Positions 10,461 through 18,698 of a stretch of DNA of 64,000 nt are shown here, piece by piece. The notes under the pieces were generated by a model. The model did not search any database, was not told the origin of the DNA, and saw nothing but the letters and a program-made list of their open reading frames with translations. The stretch lies in assembly GCA_041659285.1 (NCBI GenBank), contig JBAZYO010000004.1, positions 62,001 through 126,000 on the forward strand, given 5' to 3'. A program made the translations under genes and the position numbers. Within the stretch, counting starts at the first letter, position 1. Each line of letters starts with the position of its first letter. The DNA is from Vicinamibacterales bacterium (lineage in GTDB: Bacteria; Acidobacteriota; Vicinamibacteria; Vicinamibacterales; UBA2999).

Positions 10461-11669
10461 TCACCTGCCCGCATCGAGAATCCCGGTAATCGCCTGGCGA
10501 ATCGCCGGCGTCAGGTGCGCGAACTTCGGTCCGGCTTCTTCACCAGACAGCACGCGGTTAATCTTCCCCATCACCAGCGTCGTGACCGCCGGCGGCAACG
10601 CCGCGAAGGCCGGCGCGTCGATCATGTAGCTCAGCGGATACTTCTGCAGCCGCGTCTTCAGGTCCAACTCGCGCAGCGACCGGCCTTTCGCGTCGCGCGG
10701 GCCCGTGGCGGCGAACTTCTCGGCGAACCCGGATGACCCGACGATGGGCCCGTCCACGATCGGCGCTTCATCCACGAAGAGCATGTAGTCCGCGATGGCA
10801 TTGGCCGCTTCGGCCACCCTCGACTCGACGCCGACCCTGGCCTCCCAGGTTGCCCGCGTGAACAGGTTGAACAGGTGCGTCTGGTGGTCCAGCACCATCA
10901 GCGAGACCACGTCGCTGTAGGGGGTGAGATAGCCGCTCATGTCGAGCTGCCCGGCGAGCGACTCGCGCGCGGGCGGCGGCGTGGCGACGCGGGCGGGCAT
11001 GAACAGGGGCAGGTTGCCGGCGTGCCTGGCCGGCACCCGCTTGCCGGTCACGTACCACCCGCCCCACCGGTCCTCGATGGGCCGGTAGTGATCCACCGTG
11101 AATCCGTTGGCGTAGTCGGCGTCGTTCTTGCGCGGGAAGGTGCTGAGAACGGTCTGGCCGGGAACGCCGAGCGTGTCCCACGACACATGACAGCGCAGGC
11201 ATTGCTGATCGCGGCCGAACGTCGGCACGGCGGCGGGTTCCTGGCGCACCACGTAGAACACCGAGCCGAGCACCGGATCCTGGGCGACGATCTCGAGCAG
11301 CCCGGCGCCGCGGATGTAGCCGACCGACACGTTGTCGTTGAAGTAAATCGCGCGCGGGTTGGTCATCGAGATGTGCTGCGCCTGCAGGCTGGTCTGCGTG
11401 TAGACCAGCACCTGCGATTCGACCGGAACGCGCAGCAGGTCGAGGACCGACTTCAGGTAGCCGGTCTTCTCGTCGTAGGCGAGAGCGGCGGACTTGTCGG
11501 CCAGCCTCCGGTTCAGCGCATCGACGACGGTGTTGGTGTCGGAGGTGCTGTAGCGGATGGCGGGATGGTTGTAGGACTGGTCGAAGACGCCGGCGCGCTG
11601 GGCAATGGCGGCCGCGACGTTGGCGGCGAGGATGGCGGCGGTGGCTAGGAGGAGGTGCGCCGGACGCAT
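10461..11669 (-). CDS. Exported protein with a single CxxCH haem motif
   Basis: About 402 residues from ATG 11669, which opens with a clean signal peptide (MRPAHLLLATAAILAANVAA); longer in-frame starts would bury it. One c-type haem motif is present in QCLRCHVSWDTLG (about residue 150), after a long N-terminal region containing TSLQAQHISMTNPRAIYFND. Later sequence is not recognisable: GGWYVTGKRVPARHAGNLPL, then a mainly helical C-terminus. A single haem plus periplasmic location suggests an electron-transfer or redox-sensing protein. No typical peroxidase or P460 motif is visible. It converges with the GNAT gene across the repeat at 10403-10453. Confidence 0.8.
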   Translation of the reverse strand: MRPAHLLLATAAILAANVAAAIAQRAGVFDQSYNHPAIRYSTSDTNTVVDALNRRLADKSAALAYDEKTGYLKSVLDLLRVPVESQVLVYTQTSLQAQHISMTNPRAIYFNDNVSVGYIRGAGLLEIVAQDPVLGSVFYVVRQEPAAVPTFGRDQQCLRCHVSWDTLGVPGQTVLSTFPRKNDADYANGFTVDHYRPIEDRWGGWYVTGKRVPARHAGNLPLFMPARVATPPPARESLAGQLDMSGYLTPYSDVVSLMVLDHQTHLFNLFTRATWEARVGVESRVAEAANAIADYMLFVDEAPIVDGPIVGSSGFAEKFAATGPRDAKGRSLRELDLKTRLQKYPLSYMIDAPAFAALPPAVTTLVMGKINRVLSGEEAGPKFAHLTPAIRQAITGILDAGR

Positions 11670-11702
11670 GCCTGCTAGCATAGCGCGGAGGCGGTGGTGC
11701 GG

Positions 11703-11746
11703 AGGGGTCAGACCCCTCGGCACTTCTTGCTCGGGGTCAGACCCCT
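11703..11746. repeat. Dispersed palindromic repeat (GGGGTCAGACCCC pair)
   Basis: Two GGGGTCAGACCCC palindromes at 11704-11716 and 11733-11745, separated by a spacer (CGGCACTTCTTGCTC-like). The same two-palindrome unit occurs at 26201-26244 with two spacer substitutions, and a single copy lies at 44349-44361. The right end overlaps the stop codon of the DapB-like gene. Confidence 0.85.
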
Positions 11747-12746
11747 ATTTGCCGCCGAACCAGCTGGGGATCGGCATGTCGGCCATCGTCCGCAGGCCCG
11801 GCGACACGCGCAGGATCTTCGGGATGGAGTTGACCGTGATCGACGCGGTGGCGATGTCGCCGTGGAGGCCGCCCACCACCCGCGAGGTCACGCGAGGGTT
11901 GCCTTCGATGGTGACGGCGTCGTACGACTCCGGCGCGCCCAGGTAGGCTTCCATGTGGAGCGTGATCACCGGCTTGCCCTTGCTGTAGCCGACGCCGTCC
12001 TGGATGATGCCGCACACGTAACCGGGATCGACGGCAATCAGGTCGCTTTCCACGGCCTTGTCGGCGATCTTCGGCTGGATGACGTCGGTGATCTTGTCGA
12101 GCTTCCAGCCCATCGAGTCGGCAATCATCGTCACGCTTTCGGTCAGGCCGACGTGACGGACGGTGCCCGCCTTCACCTTCGCGGCGAACTGTTCCTTGGT
12201 CAGGCCGGAGCCAATCTTCTGCTGGAACGGCAGGCGGCGGGTGCGGGCGTCCTGGACGCGGTCCACGCGAATGCTGTCAACGCGCTCGCAGATGCCGGTC
12301 AGCGTGATCGGCAGCGCGTCCATCGCGAAGCCGGGGTTGACGCCGGTACCGACCACCGCCACCTTGGCCTTCTTCGCCAGCGCGTCGATCTTCTTCGCCA
12401 GCGCGCGGTTCTTGCCGACCGGGTACGACAGCTCCTCGGTGGTCGAGACGATCGCCACCTTCTTGCCGAGCACCTGCTCGATTTGCGGCATCACCTTCTT
12501 GAGCGACGAGCTGGTGCAGAGCACCGCCACGTCCGGCTTGCCTTCTTTGATGGCGCCGAGCGCGTCGTTGGTGACGCGGATGCGCAGCTTCCTGTCGAGG
12601 CCGATGACCTGCCCGAGGTCGAGGCCGACCTTCGCGTGGTCGATATCGACCGCGCCGACAATCTTGAAACCCTTGCGTGAGGCCACCTGGCGCGCAACCG
12701 CGGCGCCGATGGGGCCCAGACCGTAGAAGAGAACTCGAATTGCCAT
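11745..12746 (-). CDS. DapB-fold NAD(P)-dependent dehydrogenase (2,4-diaminopentanoate dehydrogenase-like)
   Basis: A 333-residue protein with an N-terminal Rossmann motif (RVLFYGLGPIGAAVARQVAS) and the dihydrodipicolinate-reductase N-domain layout. Then comes VAVVGTGVNPGFAMDALPIT and a long C-terminal domain. Length and the GTGVNPGFxMD motif fit the group annotated as 2,4-diaminopentanoate dehydrogenase/DapB-like rather than true DapB (about 270 residues, lysine synthesis). Substrate assignment is therefore tentative. It is transcribed divergently from the M1 peptidase, with a repeat palindrome between them. Its stop codon overlaps the GGGGTC repeat. Confidence 0.83.
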   Translation of the reverse strand: MAIRVLFYGLGPIGAAVARQVASRKGFKIVGAVDIDHAKVGLDLGQVIGLDRKLRIRVTNDALGAIKEGKPDVAVLCTSSSLKKVMPQIEQVLGKKVAIVSTTEELSYPVGKNRALAKKIDALAKKAKVAVVGTGVNPGFAMDALPITLTGICERVDSIRVDRVQDARTRRLPFQQKIGSGLTKEQFAAKVKAGTVRHVGLTESVTMIADSMGWKLDKITDVIQPKIADKAVESDLIAVDPGYVCGIIQDGVGYSKGKPVITLHMEAYLGAPESYDAVTIEGNPRVTSRVVGGLHGDIATASITVNSIPKILRVSPGLRTMADMPIPSWFGGK

Positions 12747-12763
12747 AGGAACTATGGATTATA

Positions 12764-12789
12764 CCCGCCTTCGCCAAGGCTGCGGCGGG
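12764..12789. repeat. REP-like palindrome, CCCGCC...GGCGGG family
   Basis: A 26-bp element with arms CCCGCC and GGCGGG around TTCGCCAAGGCTGC. The element at 25445-25470, read on the other strand, matches it at 25 of 26 bases. It sits in the divergent promoter region of the dehydrogenase and M1 peptidase genes. Confidence 0.8.
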
Positions 12790-12820
12790 CAAGCACCGTC
12801 CCGGGTTACGATGGGCGCTG

Positions 12821-14842
12821 GTGACCGACAGAAAAGGACTCCGGCGACTCGGGCGCCTCGGGCGCCTCGCGCTGCTCGCAGCGGCCCTGACCCAGGCCGC
12901 CCCCTCGGCCCAGACCCCGGGCGGTCCCGCGCGGCAGTCCCCCCGGAACGCCAACTACGACATCGACGTCACGCTGGATCCCGCCGCCCGCACCCTGACC
13001 GGGAGCGAGGTCATCACCTGGCGGAACCTCGGCACGCTGGCTGCCTATTCCGTTCGCGTCCACCTCTATTGGAACGCCTTCCGCAACACCAACTCGACGT
13101 GGCTGAAGCAGCGCAAGCTGGTGGGCGATGATGCGTTTGGCGACGCTCCCGAGGGCGATTTCGGTTACACCGAGGTCGCGACCATCTCGGTGCTCAACGA
13201 TGACGGCACGGACCGGGCCGACCTGAAGCCGGTGCTCCGCTACATCTCTCCGGACGATCAGAACCTGGACGACCGCTCGCTGGCGTCGGCGGAGCTGCCC
13301 ACGCCGGTCCAGCCGGGCGAAACGCTGCGGCTGCGCATCACGTGGAAGGGCCGGTTCCCGGCCAACTTCGACCGCACCGGCGCCATCGGCAACTACTTCT
13401 TCGTGTCGCAGTGGTTCCCCAAGCTCGGCGTGTTCGAAGCCGGCGGCTGGACGGCGCACCAGTTTTTTGCCAACTCGGAGTTCTTCTCTGACTTCGGCCG
13501 TTACGATGTCCGCATGACGGTGCCGACCGGCTGGGTGCTGGGCGCGACCGGCGTCGAGCAGTCGCGGATCGACGCAGGCGCGGGCCGGACCACCCATCGG
13601 TATGTCCAGGACGATGTCCACGATTTCGCGTGGACGACGAGCCCGGACTTCATCGAGCGGACCGCGCGGTTCGAGCACAGCGGCCTGCCGCCGGTGGAGA
13701 TGCGGCTGCTGCTGCAGCCGGAACACGCCGGCTTCGCGGATCGCCACTTCACCGGCACCGCCGCGGCCCTCCGCTACTACGGTGAGTGGTACGGCGCCTA
13801 CCCGTACGGCCACATCACGATTGTCGATCCGGCGTTCCAGAGCGACTCGGGCGGCATGGAGTATCCGACGCTGTTCACCGGCGGCACGCGGTGGCTGTCA
13901 CCCCGCGGCAGCAACGATCCCGAATACGTCGTGCTGCACGAGGCGGGTCACCAGTTCTGGTACGGCATGGTGGCGAACAATGAGACCGAGCGCGCCTGGA
14001 TGGACGAGGGGTTCAACGAGTACTCCGATTCGCGCGTGCAAGCCGAGGCGCTGCAGCCCAACTACTTCGTGCAGCGCTTCTTCGGCGACTTCATCCCCTG
14101 GCAGTTCCGCGACATCCCGCTGAAGCGGGCGACCGACACCAACTGGATGAACACCTATCGGCGCATGGGCGATCGCGACGCGCTGTCGACGCCCACCTTC
14201 CAGTTGTGGCCCGCCACGCACCAGGCGCAGTCGTACCACAAGACGGCGCTGATGCTGCACACGCTCGAGCGGAAGCACACCTGGGAAGTGATGCAGAAGG
14301 TGCTGTCCACCTACTTCTCGCGGTGGCAGTTCAAGCATCCGCAGCCGGACGACTTCTTCGCAGTGGTTGAAGAAGTCACGGGCCTGCCGCACGCGTGGTT
14401 CTTCGACCAGGTGTACCGCAGCTCGAACAAGTTCGACTACGGCATCGAGCGGCTCGACAGCGAGCCCGTCTCGTCGCGAGGGCTCAGCGACGGCCTGACC
14501 TTCGAGGACCGGAAGTCGGAGGGCACGTATCGCACGACCGTGGTGGTGCGGCGTCTCGAGGCCGGCGTCTTTCCGGTCGATGTCCTGGTCACGTTCAGCA
14601 ACGGCGAGCAGGTCCGCGAGGCGTGGGATGGCCGCGCGCGCTGGCACGCGTTCACGTTCGACCGGCCGGTCAAGGCGGTGTCGGCGCAGGTCGATCCCGA
14701 GCGCGTGTTGCTGCTCGACACCAACTACACGAACAACAGCCGCGTGATGGCACCCGCGACCGAGGCGGCAGCCACGAAGTGGTCGCTCCGCTGGATGGTG
14801 TGGGTGCAGGATCTGCTGATGACTTACGCGTTCTTTGTTTAG
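12821..14842 (+). CDS. M1 family metallopeptidase (aminopeptidase N-like), exported
   Basis: A 673-residue protein with an N-terminal signal region (RLALLAAALTQAAPSAQ). The beta-rich N-domain (NANYDIDVTLDPAARTLTGS) is followed by the gluzincin catalytic site: HEAGHQFWYG at about residues 373-382, then NNETERAWMDEGFNEY, which supplies the third zinc ligand (Glu). A GGMEY motif before it (about residue 346) corresponds to the GxMEN exopeptidase loop, here with Tyr. The enzyme should remove N-terminal residues from peptides outside the cytoplasm. GTG 12821 is the start. The membrane protein 16 bp downstream is probably co-transcribed. Confidence 0.92.
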   Translation: MTDRKGLRRLGRLGRLALLAAALTQAAPSAQTPGGPARQSPRNANYDIDVTLDPAARTLTGSEVITWRNLGTLAAYSVRVHLYWNAFRNTNSTWLKQRKLVGDDAFGDAPEGDFGYTEVATISVLNDDGTDRADLKPVLRYISPDDQNLDDRSLASAELPTPVQPGETLRLRITWKGRFPANFDRTGAIGNYFFVSQWFPKLGVFEAGGWTAHQFFANSEFFSDFGRYDVRMTVPTGWVLGATGVEQSRIDAGAGRTTHRYVQDDVHDFAWTTSPDFIERTARFEHSGLPPVEMRLLLQPEHAGFADRHFTGTAAALRYYGEWYGAYPYGHITIVDPAFQSDSGGMEYPTLFTGGTRWLSPRGSNDPEYVVLHEAGHQFWYGMVANNETERAWMDEGFNEYSDSRVQAEALQPNYFVQRFFGDFIPWQFRDIPLKRATDTNWMNTYRRMGDRDALSTPTFQLWPATHQAQSYHKTALMLHTLERKHTWEVMQKVLSTYFSRWQFKHPQPDDFFAVVEEVTGLPHAWFFDQVYRSSNKFDYGIERLDSEPVSSRGLSDGLTFEDRKSEGTYRTTVVVRRLEAGVFPVDVLVTFSNGEQVREAWDGRARWHAFTFDRPVKAVSAQVDPERVLLLDTNYTNNSRVMAPATEAAATKWSLRWMVWVQDLLMTYAFFV

Positions 14843-14858
14843 GTTCTGAAAGGTGCTG

Positions 14859-15848
14859 ATGGGTTCGGCTTTCGTTGACGGGCTGATGCGGGTGAAGCGA
14901 GCGCCGTGGCTGGTGATTGGGCTGTGGCTCTCCACCATCCTGCTGGCCTTGCCCTTGTCTCTGGTCCTGCATGCCGCCCTTGGCGACCACCTGGGCGCCA
15001 GCATGGCGGCGCAGCCTGCGGCCGAGGGCATGAACTTCGACTGGTGGAACGAGTTCCTGGCGCAGGCCTCCGGCGTCGGGCAGACGTTCGTGCCGGCCAT
15101 TCTCGGCTTCGCGGCCGTGCTCAAGAACCTGAGCGGGGTCGCCGACGCCAGCGGACCGCCGTCGCCGTTGGTGTGGGTGGTGGCGGCGCAGATGATCGTC
15201 TCGACCTTCCTGATCGGCGGCGTGCTGGACCGCCTGGCGCGCGATCACGCCATCGGCGCGGGCGGATTCTTCTCCGCTTGCGGGGTCTGCTTCTTCCGCT
15301 TTCTCCGCCTCAGCGTGATGTCGATGTCGGTGTATGCGTTCCTGTTCATCACCGTGCACCGCTGGTTGTTCGACGGCCTGTATTCGCGGCTGCTCGAAGG
15401 TCTGACCGTCGAGCGCACCGCGTTCTTCTATCGCCTCGGCCTCTACATCGTCTTTGGGGCGCTGGTGCTGTTTGCGAACCTGATCTTCGATTACGCAAAG
15501 GTGAGGGCGGTGGTCGAGGACCGGCGCAGCATGATCGGCGCGCTGGTGGCGGGCTGGCGGTTCGTGCGCCGCAACCCGGGGGCGGCCATCGGGCTTTACG
15601 CGATGAACACGCTCGCATTTCTGGCGGTGCTGCTGCTCTATTACGTTGTGGCGCCGGGCGCGAGCGCGAACGCGCTGGCCTTCGCCGTCGGGCAGCTCTT
15701 CATCGTGCTGAGGGTGATTATCCGGCTGCAGTTCGCGGCGTCGCAGACGGCGCTGTTCCAGGGGCGGCTGGCGCATGCCGGTTACGTCGCACGGCCGGTG
15801 CCGAAGTGGCCGGATTCCCCGTCGGCCGAAGCAATCGGGCCCGCGTAA
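14859..15848 (+). CDS. Polytopic membrane protein of unknown function
   Basis: A 329-residue protein with about six hydrophobic segments, including PWLVIGLWLSTILLALPLSL, LVWVVAAQMIVSTFLIGGVL, LGLYIVFGALVLFANLIFDY and AIGLYAMNTLAFLAVLLLYY. No catalytic or transport signature was recognised. ATG 14859 has AAAGG five bases upstream and is preferred over GTG 14853. The gene is only 16 bp after the M1 peptidase on the same strand, so a functional link (assembly or export) is possible but unproven. It converges with the carrier gene at 15860. Confidence 0.75.
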   Translation: MGSAFVDGLMRVKRAPWLVIGLWLSTILLALPLSLVLHAALGDHLGASMAAQPAAEGMNFDWWNEFLAQASGVGQTFVPAILGFAAVLKNLSGVADASGPPSPLVWVVAAQMIVSTFLIGGVLDRLARDHAIGAGGFFSACGVCFFRFLRLSVMSMSVYAFLFITVHRWLFDGLYSRLLEGLTVERTAFFYRLGLYIVFGALVLFANLIFDYAKVRAVVEDRRSMIGALVAGWRFVRRNPGAAIGLYAMNTLAFLAVLLLYYVVAPGASANALAFAVGQLFIVLRVIIRLQFAASQTALFQGRLAHAGYVARPVPKWPDSPSAEAIGPA

Positions 15849-15859
15849 AGGGGTGATCC

Positions 15860-18646
15860 CTAGAGGGCATCAACGCCGGCGGCGGCAGCCGCGGCGTGAC
15901 GCAACTTCTCGCGGGCGTCGACCGCGGTGGCCCGGAGCAGGGTGTCGCCGTCCTTCGCCCACTCGTCCAGCTTCGCCGCAAACCGCGTCAGCCGCATCTC
16001 GCCCATCGCATACGCCGCGCACGAGCGCAGCCACGGGTCCTGGCTGAGCGCCATCACCTCGATGGCCTCTTCGCGGTCGCCGAGCGAGGCGCCGAGCATC
16101 CTGTCGGCGGCCTCGATGCGGGTGCCGACGGGCACCTCGCGATCGAACAGCGGGATGACGATCGACCGCACCTCCGGCGGCAGCACCGAGTCGAGGAACT
16201 CCACCGCGTTGTCGTGGACGACCGGGTCGTTGGACTGCAGGCCGACGTAGGCACTGTGCATGTCGTAGGAGGGATACAGTATCTTGAGGAGCCGGAAGAT
16301 GCGCTCCGCCTCCTTCTCCATCGACTCCCTCAACCCATGCGCAATCGGGTTCGCCTCATCGTCCAGGGAGGCGCCGAGCGTGCCGAGCACCTGGTAGGAG
16401 CGGTAGTGGCCCATGATCTCGGCGGCCATCACCGACTCGCTCAGCTTGCGATCGGTGGACCGCTCGGGATGCTGCTGGCCCAGCTTGTTGAGGGCCGTGA
16501 TGGTGTGGTACCGGAGGATGACGTCGCGATCGAGGACGCTCTCGGTCAGCACGGCTTGCGCCGACCGCGAGCCGATGGCCTGCAGGACCTTCGGGATCTC
16601 GCGCCGCACCTCGGTGCGGATCCCCTCGTCGGTCAGGTAATCGCGCAGGGTGCCGACAATGCGGTCGCCGAACTCGGCCAGTGCCGAGGTCGCGACCTCG
16701 GCGAGCGATGGATCGGCGAGACCATCGATCACCGGCGCAATCAGGGTGCGCTTCCCCAACTTGCCGACGGCGACCATGGCCGCCCGCGCCACCTCGACGT
16801 CCTCGTCGTCCAGCAGCGTACGCAGCTCGCGCTCGAACAGGTCCGGCAGCATGGCGATGAGCCGCGCCGCTTCGAGACGGGTGCGCTGGCCTGCCGCCCC
16901 TTGCTCCTCGACCATCTTCGCGAGCACCAGCCGCGACGCCTCGACATTCTGGGTGGCGCCGGGCCGGGCGAGGAACGCCACCAGGGCGGCGCGGATCGAG
17001 AAGTCCTCGAAGTCGCCGAGCGCCTCGATGCGCTCCAGCGGGTCGCTGTCGTCGAACACCGTGAGGTACAACAGCGCCTCGGTGCGGACTTCGAGGTTCG
17101 GGTCCCGGAGCAGCGCCTCGACCTCGGCCTTGACGCTGGCGTCGCCGGCCCGCGCCAGCAGCGAAATGGCCTGACGGCGAATCTCCGGCTGCTCGTGACG
17201 GAGCAGGCCGCGCACCGCCGGATGCACCTTGCGGTCGTGCGCCATCTCGAACAGGCTGAGGGCGTAGGCAATCTCCCGCGTGGTGCCCTTCAGCCGCGAC
17301 GAGATCAGCGCGGTGGCGTCGCGTTCCATCACCGGCATGGAAGCGCGCTCCGAATCCACCCGGTGCTGATGGATGCTCTCACGCAGGTTTTCCACGTACT
17401 GCCGGCGCGCCACGAACGCCGCCAGCATCCAGGCGCCAATCAAGACGACGCTGACCTGCGACATGTCCACCGCGGACCAGTGCAAGCCGGCCGCGAAGAG
17501 CAGGACGATGAGGCCGCCACCGGCGTCGCCCAGGCGGTAGACCACGGTGTCGATGAACGACTTGACACGGAAGGTGTGCGCGGCCGGCACCGGCAGGTAC
17601 AACAACTCGGTGGTCGCCTTGTCGATCGAATAGCGCAGCACCTGGTCGCTGGCCTTGAGCGCCGACGCCGCCACCAGCGTGCCGAGCAGGAACACGCCCA
17701 TCGATCCCATCAGCATCGCGGTGGGCACGATGAACAGCGCCGCGCCCACGCCCGCGGTCCGCAGCACGCGGCCGGTCAGCAGCAGCTGGAGAATCAGCGA
17801 CATGATCCCGGCGATCATGTTGAAGGTGCCGAAGAACATCGCCAGTTCGTCGGTGCCGGGAATGGCGGCCTTGGCGATGGCCTTGAACTGCCAGCCGGCC
17901 ACGGTGGTGGTGAGCGCCGAAATCAGCACCAGGGCGGCAATGGCGCGCAGATACGGCGACTCGCGCACCAGTGCCAGGCTGCCGAACAGGGTGGCCGCGG
18001 TGCGGTCGGTGCCGGTCGCCGGCATGTCGTTGCCGACGTAGTCGGGACGGTTGCGCCAGATCACCATCACCAGGCCGGCACAGACGAATAGTGACACCGC
18101 GACAATCGCCAGCATGTTCGCGGTGCCGAAACGCGACACCGCGGTGCGGGTGGCCAGGCCGCCGACGATCCACCCGAGAATGGCGCCGCTGCCGATGAAG
18201 CCGAACGACCGCTTGGCCTCGCGCGTGGTCATCACGTAGTTGGCGAGCGTCCACACCTGCGACGGCGCCAGCACCGAGAAGACGCCGACCCAGATGTAAA
18301 TGGCCACGAACAGCGCGCCCGACTCGACCACCGACACCGCGGCCCAGGTCCAGAACAGGAGGGCGTTGGCGGCGAAGAACAGGATGCTGCCGACCAGGAG
18401 GTTCCGCAGGTTGGTGCGGTGGCCGATCCACAGATACACGCTGGCGGCGAGGCCGACCAGGACGGCGATGGCGATGTCCACGTACGGCAGGTCGATGGCG
18501 CGGTAGCGATCGAGGAACAGCGCGTCGCGCGCCGCCTTGCTCGCCACGCTGCTGGCCATGGTCAGGAACAGGTAGGCGAACAACGGGAAGGCCCGTCGAA
18601 GTTCACGGCGGGTGAGGCCGAGCGCGCGTTCTGCAAGACTCAGCAT
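15860..18646 (-). CDS. NTT/MFS-like carrier fused to HEAT repeats
   Basis: A 928-residue protein. Residues about 15-410 form a twelve-helix carrier (LFAYLFLTMASSVASKAARD, VDIAIAVLVGLAASVYLWIG, QVWTLANYVMTTREAKRSFG). The motif VLRYSIDKATTELLYLPVPA resembles the region conserved in Npt/Tlc-type nucleotide transporters. Residues about 430-920 are helical HEAT-type repeats such as EIRRQAISLLARAGDASVKA and EVRTEALLYLTV. NTT carriers exchange ATP/ADP in plastids and intracellular bacteria. In free-living bacteria the substrate of these fused forms is unknown, so I do not claim nucleotide transport. It is divergent, 52 bp apart, from a larger paralogue. Confidence 0.85.
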   Translation of the reverse strand: MLSLAERALGLTRRELRRAFPLFAYLFLTMASSVASKAARDALFLDRYRAIDLPYVDIAIAVLVGLAASVYLWIGHRTNLRNLLVGSILFFAANALLFWTWAAVSVVESGALFVAIYIWVGVFSVLAPSQVWTLANYVMTTREAKRSFGFIGSGAILGWIVGGLATRTAVSRFGTANMLAIVAVSLFVCAGLVMVIWRNRPDYVGNDMPATGTDRTAATLFGSLALVRESPYLRAIAALVLISALTTTVAGWQFKAIAKAAIPGTDELAMFFGTFNMIAGIMSLILQLLLTGRVLRTAGVGAALFIVPTAMLMGSMGVFLLGTLVAASALKASDQVLRYSIDKATTELLYLPVPAAHTFRVKSFIDTVVYRLGDAGGGLIVLLFAAGLHWSAVDMSQVSVVLIGAWMLAAFVARRQYVENLRESIHQHRVDSERASMPVMERDATALISSRLKGTTREIAYALSLFEMAHDRKVHPAVRGLLRHEQPEIRRQAISLLARAGDASVKAEVEALLRDPNLEVRTEALLYLTVFDDSDPLERIEALGDFEDFSIRAALVAFLARPGATQNVEASRLVLAKMVEEQGAAGQRTRLEAARLIAMLPDLFERELRTLLDDEDVEVARAAMVAVGKLGKRTLIAPVIDGLADPSLAEVATSALAEFGDRIVGTLRDYLTDEGIRTEVRREIPKVLQAIGSRSAQAVLTESVLDRDVILRYHTITALNKLGQQHPERSTDRKLSESVMAAEIMGHYRSYQVLGTLGASLDDEANPIAHGLRESMEKEAERIFRLLKILYPSYDMHSAYVGLQSNDPVVHDNAVEFLDSVLPPEVRSIVIPLFDREVPVGTRIEAADRMLGASLGDREEAIEVMALSQDPWLRSCAAYAMGEMRLTRFAAKLDEWAKDGDTLLRATAVDAREKLRHAAAAAAGVDAL

Positions 18647-18698
18647 CAGGCCCTGCGGGAGTTTACCTTAGGATAAGATTCCCTCACTCCCAACCCAG